In this document: positions 34,922 to 46,440 of the stretch, piece after piece | Layout: each line of letters begins with the position of its first letter | How positions within the stretch are numbered: the first letter of the stretch is position 1 | Origin: Capra hircus | Lineage: Eukaryota > Chordata > Mammalia > Artiodactyla > Bovidae | Direction: 5' to 3' | NCBI RefSeq assembly: GCF_001704415.2 | Contig: NC_030824.1 | Coordinates: 35,149,022 to 35,213,021, forward strand | Length of the DNA: 64,000 nt | The notes under the pieces: generated by a model | The model's input: the letters and a program-made list of their open reading frames with translations, nothing else | The model's database searches: none | Told to the model about the DNA's origin: nothing | Position numbers and translations under genes: made by a program

Positions 34922-37900
34922 TCTAAGTTGCTTCCATGTCCTGGCTATTATGAACAGTGCTGCGATGAACATTGGGGTACACATGTCTCTTTCAATTCTG
35001 GTTTCCTCCGGTGTGTATGCCCAGAAGTGGGATTGCTGAGTCATAAGGCAGTTCAATTTCCAGTTTTTTAAGGAATCTCCACACTGTTCTCCATAGTGGC
35101 TATACTAGTTTGCATTCCCACCAACAGTGTAGGAGGGTTCCCTTTTCTCCACACCCTCTCCAGCATTTATTGCTTGTAGACTTTTGGATCACAGCCATTC
35201 TGACTGGTGTGAAATGGTACCTCATTGTTCTTGATTTGCATTTCTCTGATAATGAGTGATGTTGAGCATCTTTTCAAGTGTTTGTTAGCCATCTGTATGT
35301 CTTCTTTGAAGAAATGTCTGTTTAGTTCTTTGGTCCATTTTTTGATTGGGTCGTTTATTTTTCTGGAATTGAGCTGCATAAGTTGCTTGTATATTTTTGA
35401 GATTAGTTCTTTGTCAGTTGCTTCATTTGCTATTATTTTCTCCCATTCAGAAGGCTCTCTTTTCACCTTGCTTATAGTTTCCTTTGTTGTGCAGAAGCTT
35501 CATTTTCATTAGGTCCCATTTGTTTATTTTTGCTTTTATTTCCAATATTCTGGGAGGTGGGTCATAGAGAATCCTGCTGTGATTTATGTTGGAGAGTGTT
35601 TTGCCTATGTTCTCCTCTAGGAGTTTTATAGTTTCTGGTCTTATGTTTAAATCTTTGATCCATATTGAGTTTATTTTTGTGCATGGTGTTAGAAAGTGTT
35701 CTAGTTTCTTTCTTTTACAAGTGGTTGATCACTTTTCCCAGTACCACTTGTTAAAGAGAATGTCTTACTCCATTGTATATTCTTGCCTACTTTGTCAAAG
35801 AAAAGGTGTCCATAGGTGCGTGGATTTATCTCTGGTCTTTCTATTTTGTTCCATTGATCTATATGTCTGTCTTTGTGCCAGTACCATACTGTCTTGATGA
35901 CTGTGGCTTTGTAGTAGAGCTTGAATTCAGGCAGGTTGATTCCTCCAGTTCCATTCTTCTTTCTGAAGATTGCTTTGGCTATTCAAGGTTTTTGGTATTT
36001 CCATATAAATTGTGAAATTATTTGTTCTAGCTCTGTGAAAAATACCATTGGTAGCTTGATAGGGATTGCATTGAAGCTATAGATTGCTTTGGGTAGTATA
36101 CTCATTTTCACTATATTGATTCTTCCAATCCATAAACATGGTATATTTCTCCATCTATTAGTGTCCTCTTTGATTTCTTTCATGAGTGTTTATAGTTTTT
36201 TTTTAATATATAGGTCTTTTGTTTCTTTAGATAGATATATTCCTAAGTATTTTGTTCTTTTCGTTGCAATGGAGAATGAAATTATTTCCTTAATTTCTCT
36301 TTCTGTTTTCTCATTATTAGTATATAGGAATGCAAGGGATTTCTGTGTGTTGATTTTATATCCTGCAACTATACTATCTTCATTGATTAGCTCTAGAAAT
36401 TTTCTGGTGGAGTCTTTAGGGTTTTCTATGTAGAGGATCAGGTCATCAGCAAACACTGAGAGTTTTACTTCTTCTTTTCCAGTCCAGATTCATTTTATTT
36501 CTTTTTCTGCTATGATTGCTGTGGCCAAAACTTTCAAAACTATGTTGAATAGTAGTGGTGAGAGTAGGTACCTTTTTCTTGTTCCTGACTTTAGGGGAAA
36601 TGCTTTCAATTTTTCAGAATTGAGGATAATGTTTGCTGAGGGTTTGTCATATATAGCTTTTATATTGAGGTATGTTCCTCTCTTCCTGCTTTCTAGACTG
36701 TTTTTTATCATAAATGGCTGTTGAATTTTGTCAAAGGCTTTCTCTGCATCTATGAGATAATCATTTTTTTTATTTTTCAATTTTGTTAATGTGGTATATT
36801 GCATTGATTGATTTGTGGATATTGAAGAATCCTTGCATCCTTGGGATAAAGCCCACTTGGTCATGCTGTATGATCTTTTTAAGATGCTGTTGAATTATGT
36901 TTGCTAGAATTTTGTTAAGGATTCTTGCATCTATGTTCATCAGTGATATTGGCCTGTAGTGTTCTTTTTTGTGTGTGGCATCTTTGTCAGATGTTGGTAT
37001 TAGGGTGATGGTGGCCTCATAGAATGAGTTTGGAAGTTTAATTTCCTCTGCAATTGTCTGGAAGAGTTTGAGTAGGATAGATGTTAGATCTACTCTAAGT
37101 TTTTGGTAGGATTCAGCTGTGAAGCCGTCTGATCCTGGGCTTTTTTTGTTGTTGGAAGTTTTCTGATTACAGTTTCAATTTCTGTGTTTGTGATGGGTCT
37201 GTTAAGATTTTCTGTTTCTTCCTGATTCAGTTTTGGAAAGTTGCACTTTCCTAAGAATTTGCCCATTTCTTCCAAGTTGTCCATTTTATTGGCATATAGT
37301 TGCTGAAATAGTCTCTTATGATCCTTTGTATTTCTGTGTTGTCTGTTGTGATCTCTCCACTTTCATTTCTAATTTTATTGATTTGATTTTTCTCCCTTTG
37401 TTTCTTGATGAGTCTGGCTAATGGTTTGTCAATTTTTTTTATCTTCTCAAAGAACCAGCTTTTGGTTTTGTTGATTTTTGCTATAGTCCCTTTTGTTACT
37501 TTTGCGTTTATTTCTGCCCTAATTTTTAAGATTTCATTCCTTCTACTAACACTGGGGTTCATAACTTCTTCCTTTTCAAGTTGCCTTAGGTGTAGAGTTG
37601 GGTTATTTATTTGACTTTTTTCTTGTTTCTTGAGGTAAGCCTGCATTGCTATGAACCTTCCCCTTAGTACTGCTTTTACAGTGTCCCATAGGTTTTGGGT
37701 TGTTGTGTTTTCATTTTCATTCATTTCTATGCATATTTTGATTTCTTTTTTTATTTCTTCTGTGATTTGTTGGTTATTCAGCAGCGTGTTGTTCAGCCTC
37801 CATATGTTGGGATTTTTAATAGTTTTTCTCCTTTAATTGTCATCTAATCTTTACTGCATTGTGGTCAGAAAAGATGCTTGGAATGATTTCAATTTTTTTG

Positions 37901-38541
37901 CATTTACTAAGGCTAGATTTATGGCCTAGGATGTGATCTATCCTGGAGAAGGTTCGATGTGCACCTGAGAAAAAGGTGAAATTCATTGTTTTGGGGTGAA
38001 ATGTCCTATAGATATCAATTAGGTCTAACTGGTCTATTGTATCATTTAAAGTTTGTGTTTCCTTGTAACTTTCTGTTTAATTGATCTATCCATAGGTGTG
38101 AGTGGGGTATTAAAGTCTCCCATTATTATTGTGTTATTGTTAATTTACCCTTTCAAATTTGTTAGCATTTGTCTTACATACTGTAGTGCTGCTATGTTGG
38201 GTGCATATATATATGATTGTTTTATCTTCTTCTTGGATTGATCCTTTGATCATTATGTAGTGTCCTTTGTCTCTTTTCACAGCCTTTGTTTCAAAGTCTA
38301 TTTTATCGGATATGAGTATTGCTACTCCTGCTTTCTTTTGGTCTCTATTTGCATGGAATATCTTTTTCCAGCCCTTCACTTTCAGTCTGTATGTGTCCCT
38401 AGGTTTGAGCTAGGTCTCTTGTAGACAGCATATATAGGGGTCTTGTTTTTGTATCCATTCAGCCAGTCTTTGTCTTTTGGTTGGGGCATTCAACTCATTT
38501 ACATTTAAGGTCATTATTGATAAGTATGATCCCATTGCCAT
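34922..38541 (-). pseudogene. L1 ORF2 (endonuclease-reverse transcriptase), broken
   Basis: ORF2p nicks DNA and reverse-transcribes L1 RNA. The N-terminal endonuclease is seen at about 38541-38140 (LNVNELNAPTKRQRLAEW; KGWKKIFHANRDQKKAGVAI). The linker is at 37724-37251. RT blocks lie at 36864-36490 (DAEKAFDKIQ; LLSPLLFNIVL) and at 36456 with the catalytic FADD at 36442-36453. The C-terminal part is 35466-35167 (KREPSEWEKIIANEATDKEL), and the gene ends at the EAT-stop codons near 34922. A TAG interrupts the endonuclease after CCLQET, and several frameshifts follow. The length of about 3.6 kb is near that of a complete gene. Confidence 0.9.
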
Positions 38542-38592
38542 TTACTTTATTGTTTTGTGTTCGAGATTATACACCCTTTCTGTGTTTCCTAT

Positions 38593-39514
38593 CTAGAGAA
38601 GATCCTTTAACATTTGTTGGAGAGCTGGTTTGGTGGTGCTGAATTCTCTCAGCTTTTGCTTGTCTGTAAAGCTTTTGATTTCTCCTTCATATTTGAATGA
38701 GATCCTTGCTGGATACAGTAATCTAGGCTGTAGATTATTTCCTTTCATCACTTTAAGTATGTCCTGCCATTCCCTCCTGGTCTGAAGAGTTTCTATTGAA
38801 AGATCAGCTGTTATCCTTATGGGAATCCCCTTGTGTGTTATTTGTTGTTTTCCCTGCTGCTTTTAATATTTGTTCTTTGTGTTTGATCTTTGTTAATTTA
38901 ATTAATATGTGTCTTGGGGTATTTTGCCTTGAGTTTTTCCTGTTTGGGACTCCCTGGGTTTCTTGGACTTGGGTGATTATTTCCTTCCCCATTTTAGGGA
39001 AGTTTTCAACTATTATCTCCTCAAGTATTTTCTCATGGTCTTTCTTTTTGTCTTCTTCTGGGACTCCTATGATTCAAATGTTGGAGAGTTTAACATTGTC
39101 CCAGAGGTCTCTGAAGTTGTCCTCATTTCTTTTAATTCTTTTTTCTTTTTTTCCTGTCTGTTTCATTTATTTCTACCATTCTATCCTCTACCTCACTTAT
39201 CCTATCTTCTGCCTCCATTATTCTACTGTTGGTTCCCTCCAGAGAGTTTTTTATCTCATTTATTGCATTATTCATTATATATTGACTCTTTTTCATTTCT
39301 TCAAGTCCTTGTTAAACCTTTCTTGCATCTTCTTGATCCTTGTCTCCAGGCTGTTTATCTGTAACTCCAATTTGTTTTCAAGATTTTGTATCATTTTCAC
39401 TATCATTATTTGAAATTCTTTATCAGGTATATTCCCCATCTCTTCCTCTTTTGTGTGGTTTGGTGGGCATTTATTCTGTTCCTTTACCTGCTGGGTATTT
39501 CTCTTCCTTTTCAT
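38593..39514 (-). pseudogene. L1 ORF1, broken
   Basis: On the minus strand the frame begins MKRKRNTQQVKEQNK at 39514. It passes through the coiled-coil region (LENKLELQINSLETRIKKMQ) and stops early near 39293. The conserved C-terminal part reappears at 38992-38804 (PRHILIKLTKIKHKEQILKA), and the gene would end at TAG near 38593. ORF1p is the RNA-binding chaperone of L1. A frameshift or stop between the coiled coil and the RRM makes this copy non-functional. The long plus-strand frames 38796-39413 and 38963-39364 are antisense shadows. Confidence 0.87.
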
Positions 39515-39879
39515 CTTGTTTATATTGCTGTGTTTGGGGTGGACTTTCTGTATTCTGGCAGTTGGTGGTTCCTCTTTATTGTGGAGGTTCCTTGCTGTGG
39601 GTGGGGTTGGACAGGTGGCTTGTCAAGGTCTCCTGATTAGGGAAGCTTGTGTCAGTGTTCTATTGGGTAGAGCTGGATTTCTTCTTTCTGAAGTGCAATG
39701 AAGTGTCCAGTAATGCATTTTGAGACGTCAGTGGGTTTGGTGTAACTTTGGTCAGCCTGAATATTGAGGCTCAGTGTTGTGTTCCTGTGTTGCTGGAGAA
39801 TTTGAGTGGTATGTCTTGCTCTGGAGCTTGGTGGCCCTTAGGTGGTGCTGGGTTTCAGTTTAGGTATGGAGGTGTTTGA

Positions 39880-40006
39880 TGCTGCTGTTTCTAAGTCACT
39901 TCAGTCATGTATGACTCTGTGCGACCCCAGAGACAGCAGCCCACCAGGCTCCTCCATCCCTAGGATTCTCCAGGCAAGAACACTGGAGTGGGTTGCCATT
40001 TCCTGA
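39880..40006 (-). mobile_element. BovA SINE in the L1 5' UTR
   Basis: This is a minus-strand BovA monomer. It starts with a short reverse GCT tail (GCTGCTGTTTCTAAGTCACT), then TCAGTCATGTATGACTCTGT, and ends GGAGTGGGTTGCCATTTCCT. It is inserted in the 5' UTR of the minus-strand L1. Confidence 0.9.
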
Positions 40007-40189
40007 GCTCCTATCAATTAATGTTCCCTGGATTCAGGAGTTCTCTGGGATTCTCAGGATTTGGACTTAAGACTCCTGCCTCTGGTTTTCAGTCTTATTC
40101 TTACAGTAGCCTCAAGATTTCTCCATTTATACAGCACCAATGATAAAACATCTAGGTTAATGATGAAAAGTTTCTCCACAGTCAGGGCC

Positions 40190-40612
40190 ACCCAGAGAGG
40201 TACACAGAGTTACATGGAGAAGAGAAGAGGGAGGAGGGAGATAGAGGTGACCAGGAGGAGAAGGTGGGGGGAAATCAAAAGGGGAGAGAGCAAGCTAGCC
40301 AGTAATCACTTCCCTATGTGCTCTCCACAGTCTGGATCCCTCAGATATGTTCACGGAGTTACACAGAAAAGAGAAGAGGGAGGAAGGGGACAGAGGTGGT
40401 CAGGAGGATAAAAGGGGGAATCAAAAGGAGTGAGACAGATCCAGCCAGTAACCTGTTCCCTAAGTGTTCGTCACAGCCCAGAACAAACAGAGACTCACAG
40501 AGCTCAGTAGAGGAGAAAAGGGGGAGGGAGGAGATAAAGGCCACCTGGTGGAGAAAAAGGAGTGTCAAAAGGGGGGAGAGCAATCAGGCCAGTGATCTCA
40601 CTCTGAAGTAAA
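40190..40612. repeat. Three tandem units of about 146 bases in the L1 5' UTR
   Basis: Three copies of a purine-rich unit start with CAGAGTTACATGGAGAAGAG at 40205, CGGAGTTACACAGAAAAGAG at 40354 and CAGAGCTCAGTAGAGGAGAA at 40498, so the spacing is 149 and 144 bases. Each contains an AGAAGAGGGAGGA-type block, a GGTCACCAGGAGGA-type block and a CAGCCAGTAA-type block. They lie in the 5' UTR, where repeated units often carry promoter activity in L1 families. The plus-strand frames at 40061-40611 follow the repeat and are not genes. Confidence 0.85.
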
Positions 40613-40734
40613 AATGGGTATTGAAGATTGGATTCTTAAAGGTACAAAGTTGATAACAAATACCAAAAAAGCACAGATTTAAAAAATCTTGAGTAGAGGT
40701 TAGATTCTCAAAAATACAATATTAAAAACAACAA

Positions 40735-40858
40735 CAACAACAAAAAAAAAACACAGTCACAGAAATTATAATATATATATATGAAGTTTGCTTTAAAAAT
40801 AGGGTCTTTCTCTTGTGTGTGTGTGTGTGGTTTTTTGTTTTTTTTTGTTTTTTTTTTG
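40735..40858. repeat. Low-complexity patch: (CAA)n, (AT)n, (GT)n, T runs
   Basis: Simple repeats are packed together: CAACAACAACAACAAAA at 40730-40745, ATATATATATAT at about 40772, GTGTGTGTGTGTG at about 40817, and several T runs to 40858. They lie next to the solo LTR. Confidence 0.85.
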
Positions 40859-40894
40859 CAAGGTAATAGTAGGTTATAAAAATGAAAATTAAAG

Positions 40895-41437
40895 TGTTGT
40901 AGCCACATGCTCCAGGAAACAAACTCACTCAGGACAATGCAGATAGTGGAGTGCAGTTTATTACACCAGCAGGCCCAAGGCAGAGTCTTCTCTTAGCCAA
41001 GGACCCTGACCAGTTTTTGTGAAAACCTTATATACCCTATGTGTACTTGTTCAAACCCACCTCCCCAAATTCCTTGAAAGTAGTCTGGACAAGGTAAAAG
41101 AGAGATACGATCAAAGTTAACCCATGATTCATGTGTCACAAGACTAGATAAACATTGCATATTTATCAATAGGCCTGTGGTCATATCTCGATAAACATAA
41201 TGGAATTTACCACTTTGTTCTGTTACAGAGATAATTAGTATATTCTTTTAGGCATCGGAGAGTCCAAGTATAAGTCCTGAGGCTCTTTCATCATGGGGTC
41301 TGGATTTCCATTGCTATGCCATTTCTATAGACACTGGGCACAAATTTCAGAGTCCACTGGGAGGGTGACCATGCGTGTAGCCTAATGTTCACAGCCTGGC
41401 CTAAGATGGAGTCCAGCTCTGTCTGTTTCCTCCTTCA
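40895..41437 (-). mobile_element. Solo retroviral LTR (-), about 543 bases
   Basis: This is an LTR in minus orientation. It starts TGAAGGAGGAAAC at 41437 and ends ...GGCTACAACA at 40895. On its own strand it has a TATA-like GTATATAAGG (41027-41038), a poly(A) signal AATAAA (40957-40962) and a U5 end. AAAG lies directly on each side (40891-40894 and 41438-41441), a 4-base duplication as in class I (ERV1) elements, although the shift is ambiguous by a base. No internal retroviral genes accompany it, so it is a solo LTR left by recombination. Confidence 0.8.
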
Positions 41438-42487
41438 AAAGGAGTAATGGGGACTTAAAAATAGCAACAACAAAAAAAAATAAAATAACATAATTTTTTT
41501 TAATTTAAAAAATAGTAATAGTAAAAATATATGTAAGATTTTCTCTGGAGCTGTTGTGGACAGCTGTTGTGGGGTCAGTTCATTTTCATATAGTTCCTTG
41601 GTCCAGCTTGTACTTCTCATGGTCTATAGGCCCCTTCCTATGTAGTTGGTGCTAACTACAGGGTTTTAATCTATTGCACCTATCACTTTCAAAGCGGTTC
41701 CCTCTATTTTAGCTTCTTCTGTTTGCTAGTCTCTTCAGTGTCTAATTTCCACCCTGACACAAGGCGGGTAGTGGTGGTCACTTTTTTTTTTTAATTTTAG
41801 GCTCGCTTGTTCAGTCGTGCTTTAGGGAGGGAGGAACACTGCAAACAAATATCACTGGCATGTGTTCACAGTGATTCAGCCGCACTGGGTTTACCCCCAC
41901 TCACAGTGTGTGTGCTTTCCTAGTCTACACTGCTCAGACTCTAGGTTGCTCTGCCAGGAACTGTCTGATGCGGGCCCTGGTTTGCATGCACTTCTCAGTT
42001 CTAAGCCGCTCAGGTTCAGGTTCTTGGGTACTCCACAAAGGTGCAGACTTGGTTGGGCCTGAGTTTTGTGCCGTCCCAGGTCTGAACAGCTCAGGTGAAC
42101 AGATCCTTGGTGCATGAAGTTGCCCCCAGTTGAAGGCTGCGACTTATCCCCTCCCCCATTCAAGCCACTTGGTTTTCTGGGTGTACAACGGGAGGGCCTT
42201 CTCAGGTGTGCTGTGTGTCACTTCTGGGAAGCTGATCTCTGGTTGCGACTCCCCCAGCAGATGTCCACCATCCAGAATTCCAAGAAGTCGTGGTTAACAA
42301 TGAAGTCTACTTGCAGTTTGGTATAGGATGCCTCTTGGGACCGCAATAGCACCTTTCTGGCTCTGGCTGCCCTTGCCTGCCTGTCTCCAGTGGAGGATGG
42401 GCTGGTCTTCAGCCAGCTAGCTCTGCTCAGTCCTTTGTTCTGTGAGTGTGCCTGGTGCTGGTTAGGGCTTTTCTCAGGATAGGAATC

Positions 42488-43814
42488 AGTTCAGTTCAGT
42501 TCAGTTCAGTTCAATTGCTCAGTCGTGTCTGACTCTTTGTGACCCCATGAATCGCAGCATGCCAGGCCTCCCTGTCCATCACTAACTCCCAGAGTTCACT
42601 CAGACTCACGTCCATCGAGTCTGTGATGCCATCCAGCCATCTCATCCTCGGTCGTCCCCTTCTCCTCCTGCCCCAAATCTCTCCCAGCATCAGAGTCTTT
42701 TCCAATGAGTCAACTCTTCGCATAAGGTGGCCAAAGTACTGGAGCTTCAGCTTTAGCATCATTCCTTTCAAAGAAATCCTGGGGTTGATCTCCTTCAGAA
42801 TGGACTGGATGGATTTCCTTGCAGTCCAAGGAACTCTCAATACTCTTCTCCAACACCACAGTTCAAATGCATCAATTCTTCAGTGCTCAGCCTTCTTCAC
42901 AGTCTAACTCTCACATCCATACATGACCGCAGGAAAATCCATAGCCTTGACTAGGCAGACCTAAGTCAGCAAAGTAATGTCTCTGTTTTTGAATATACTA
43001 TCAAGGTTGGTCATAACTATTCTTCCAAGGAGTAAGCGTCTTTTAATTTCATGGCTGCAGTCACCATCTGCAGTGATTTTGGAGCCCCCAAAAATAAAGT
43101 GTGACACTGTTTCCACTGTTTCCCCATCTATTTCCCATGAAGTGATGGACCGGATGCCATGATCTTCGTTTTCTGAATGTTGAGCTTTGAGCCAACATTT
43201 TTGCTCTCCTCTTTCACTTTCATCAAGAGGCTTTTTAGCTCCTCTTCACTTTCTGCCATAAGGGTGGTGTCATCTGCATATCTGAGGTTACTGATATTTC
43301 TCCCGGCAATCTTGATTCCAGCTTGTGTTTCTTCCAGTCCAGCATTTCTCATGATGTACTCTGCATAGAAGTTAAATAAGCAGGGTGACAATATACAGCC
43401 TTGACGTACTCCTTCTCCTATTTGGAACCAGTCTGTTATTCCATGTCCAGTTCTAACTGTTGCTTCCTGACCTGCATACAGATTTCTCAAGAGGCAGGTT
43501 AGGTGGTCTGGTATTCCCATCTCTTTCAGAATTTTCCACAGTTTATTGTGATCCACACAGTCATGCTTTGGCATAGTCAAGAATGCAGAAATAGATGTTT
43601 TTCTGGAACTCTCTTGCTTTTTCCATGTTGGCAATTTGATCTCTGGTTCCTCTGCCTTTTCTAAAACCAGCTTGAACATCAGGGAGTTCACGGTTTACAT
43701 ATTGCTGAAGTCTGGCTTAGAGAATTTTGAGCATTACTTTACTAGCATGTGAGATGAGTGCAACTGTGTGGTAGTTTGAGCATTCTTTTGCATTGCCTTT
43801 CTTTGGAATTGGAA
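42488..43814 (-). mobile_element. BovB (-) in the L1 5' UTR
   Basis: The minus-strand BovB tail is at 42488 (four AGTTC units, then CAATTGCTCAGTCGTGTC). The copy reads through the C-terminal part and RT to about 43814, where similarity ends at TTGGAATTGGAA. It lies within the 5' UTR of the minus-strand L1, in the same orientation. Its codons are among the best preserved of the BovB copies here. Confidence 0.92.
43128..43691 (-). pseudogene. BovB RT core, longest open piece
   Basis: This minus-strand open frame of 187 codons spans the RT core. It has DCVDHNKLWKIL with the preceding AFD block damaged (a short deletion gives MPKHDCVD), QGCILSPCLFNFYAEYIMRN, and the catalytic LRYADDTTLMAESEEEL. 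It stops at the SGPSLHGK codons, where a base is missing relative to the GPITSWE of other copies. RT motif A has lost its usual AFD residues, so even this piece would not be catalytic. Confidence 0.88.
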
Positions 43815-44358
43815 CAACTATCTCACAGTCTGGGTTGCTATCTCAAGCTAGTTCCCTCAGATTGCCCTCAGGGCATTCAGGCCCAGTCCTTACCCTAAGC
43901 AATGCAGCCTGCCCCTCCCTGTCCCTCCCCCACTTGATAGTGGGGGATGCGAGCCTCTGGGCTGTTGCACCTCTGGGAGTTTCTGCTAGACATGCAATCT
44001 GTGGGTTTTAATTATTTATTTATTTTTCCTCCCATTTATTTTGCCCTCTGAGATTCCAAGGCTCACCACAGACCTGCCAGAAAGAGTGTTTCCTGGTTTT
44101 TGGAAACTTCTTTCTTTTTTAAGGCTCCCTTCCCAGGACGGATCTCAGCCCCTACCTCTTTGTCTCTCTTTTTATCTTTTCTATTTTGTCCTACTTCCTT
44201 TCAAAGACAATGGGCTGCTTTTCTGGGGTGCCTGATGTCCTCTGCCAGCATTCAGAAGTTGTTCTGTGGAATTTGCTCAGCGCTCAATTGTCTTTCGATG
44301 AATTTGTGGGGGAGAAAGTGGTCTCCCTGTCTTATTCCTCCACCATCTTAAGACCTCC

Positions 44359-44616
44359 TTAGCCAATGACTTTCAAAATGCCTTCCTCACTAAGCTTAAC
44401 TCTTCCTTTCACTTGAATACTCAGAGGCCATTTCAAAGTTTCTATTAACCTAGTCTGAACATTGTTTTATCTCAAGGAATAGGGAGGCTTGAGGAGAGGA
44501 AGGAAAATGGGGAAATGGCCAGTGAGTGGAAGTCAGAGCATACATAATATGTATATGGGCACAGTTTATTGTGTCCCTAAATAATCACAACAGTAACATC
44601 ATGATTGCTGATTACA
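44359..44616 (-). mobile_element. Tigger-like DNA transposon, segment 4 (transposase start)
   Basis: The Tigger resumes after the L1 with the second copy of the target duplication (44359-44374). On the minus strand the sequence around 44434-44395 reads as the start of the transposase gene (MASEYSSERKS-like codons), which fits a gene running from here towards 29.7 kb. It runs on to the SINE at about 44617. Confidence 0.82.
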
Positions 44617-44834
44617 GATTCCCTATGGCTCAGATGCTAAAGAATCTGCCTGCAATTCAAAAGACCTGGATTCTATTCCTGAGTGGGGAAGATCCCTGGA
44701 GAACAGAATGGCAAACCCCTCCAGTATCTTGCCTGGAGAATGCTATGGATGGAGGAGCCTGGCAGGCTACAGTCCATGCAGTCGCAAAGAGTCAGACACG
44801 ACTGAGAGACTAACACTTGGATTTTCACTTTTCA
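44617..44834 (+). mobile_element. Bov-tA SINE inside Tigger
   Basis: The head is GATTCCCTATGGCTCAGATG, with an A-box-like TGGCTCAGATGC and a B-box-like GATTCTATTCC. The BovA body ends GAGTCAGACACGACTGAGAG, followed by a tail of GGATTTTCACTTTTC. The Tigger resumes at about 44835 (GCATAATAATAATGAAAG). Confidence 0.9.
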
Positions 44835-45032
44835 AAAGCATAATAATAATGAAAGCATACGAAATATTGTGAAAATTACTGAATTATGACGTAGAAACTA
44901 AAGGAGCAAGTTCTGTTGGCAAATGCTATTGGTGCTTCATGCAGGATTGTCACAAACCTATTTGTTAAGGAAAAAAATGCAATGTCTGTGATGAGCAATA
45001 AAATAAAGTACAGTAAATCAAGGTATACTGTA
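44835..45032 (-). mobile_element. Tigger-like DNA transposon, segment 5 (5' end)
   Basis: This is the terminal part of the Tigger: AGGATTGTCACAAACCTATT, GATGAGCAATAAAATAAAGT, then the end AATCAAGGTATACTG followed by TA. The reverse complement of this end matches the start at 29090, closing the element. A gap-free Tigger would be the sum of the five segments, about 2.3 kb, near the size of complete Tigger1-type elements. Confidence 0.85.
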
Positions 45033-46440
45033 ACAATGAATTTTTGAAATGAAGGAAATCAATCCTGTTTACAGTAACATTGAAAAAATAAAATACTTAT
45101 GAATAAATTTAACTAGAGAGTGAAAGATCTCTACTCTGAAAACTATAAGACACTGTAAAAAGAAATCAAAGAAGATGCAAAAAAATAAAAAATAAACCAT
45201 GATCATAGATTAGAAGAATCAATGTTGTTAAAATGTCAAATCAATATTTTCAAAAGTCATTTATAGATTCAATGAAATCCCAATCAAAGTTCCAATGTCA
45301 TTTTTATAAAGGAAAAATAAAATATTTCTAAAATTTACATAAAACACAAAAGACCCTGATTTGCCAAACAAAACTTGAGAAAAAACAGAGCAGAATTCAC
45401 TATCATACTTCCTAATTTCAAGTTTTACTATAAAGTTGTACTTATCAAAACAACATAGTATTGACTCAAAACAGACAAATAGGCCAGCCAATAGAAGAGA
45501 ATTGAAAGACCAGAAATAAACCCAAATACATTATAGTCAATTAGTATTTTCCAAGGGAGCCAAGACTTCTCAGTGGAAAAAAAAAAGTCCCTTCAATAAA
45601 TGGCACTGGGTTAATTGGATAATCACAGATAAAAGAATGAAAGTAGACCAATATCTTAAATCACTCACAAAAATTAATTCCAAATAGATTACAGACTTAA
45701 ATGTAAGACCTAAAACAATGAAATTCCTAGATGAAAACATAGAAATAAACCTTAAAAGCTCATTTTTTTTGGATTAGAATCCTGAACCCAGACAAGAAAA
45801 TAAAATATAAACAATTGAGACTACTTTTTAAAAATCAACTTAAAAGCCATAGAATAAAAAATTGCAACCTATATATTTGATAAATTAACATTCACAATAT
45901 CTGTAAGAACTCATACAACTTAATGACAAGAAACCAAATAACCTATTTCAAGTTGGGCGTAGGCTCTAAATAGACATTTCTCCAAAGAAGATATATGAAA
46001 GGTCAACAGGTACATAAAATTTGCACATCACTAGTCATTAGGGAAATAAAAATTAAAATCCCAATGAGATATCACCTCATACCTGTTAGAATGGCCATCA
46101 GAAAAAATGATAAGTGCTAACAAATTCTGACACGGATATGGTTAAAAAAGAAAATGGGGGTAGGGGTTGTGGGGGAATATTACACAATGTTGTGGGAATG
46201 TAAATTTATGTAGTTATTATGGAAAACAATGTGAAGGGTACTAAAAAATAATAAATAAAGATTGAACTGCTATATAATACAGCAATTCCACTTCTGAGAA
46301 TCATCCAAAGGAAATAAAAACATATTTGGACTCCCAAGTTTATAGCAGGATTCCTTTGAATATCTAAGACATAAAAATAACTTATGTGTTCATTGTTGAA
46401 TGAATAAAGAAGTTGTGGTTTATATACTTAAGGGAATATT

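Larger units (their letters stand above)
34377..44358 (-). mobile_element. Near full-length L1 (-) with 16-base target duplication
   Basis: This is an almost complete minus-strand L1 whose 3' end is at 34377 and 5' end at 44358 (the start reads as the reverse of CTCCACCATCTTA). TTAGCCAGTGACTTTC at 34361-34376 is repeated with one change at 44359-44374. The order on the minus strand is a 5' UTR (44358-39515, enlarged by three insertions), ORF1 (39514-38593), ORF2 (about 38541-34922) and a 3' UTR (34921-34377, with the AACCCCCCTCCCACCTCCCT block typical of ruminant L1). Both ORFs are broken. The element splits the Tigger. Confidence 0.93.

Noticed and set aside
38796..39413. 205-codon plus-strand hydrophobic frame that looks like a membrane protein
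   Set aside because: It is antisense to L1 ORF1. The reverse of Lys/Glu-rich coiled-coil codons gives Phe/Leu/Ser-rich frames.
40061..40611. Arg/Gly-rich plus-strand frames resembling a repeated protein
   Set aside because: They follow the three tandem units of an L1 5' UTR on the non-coding strand.
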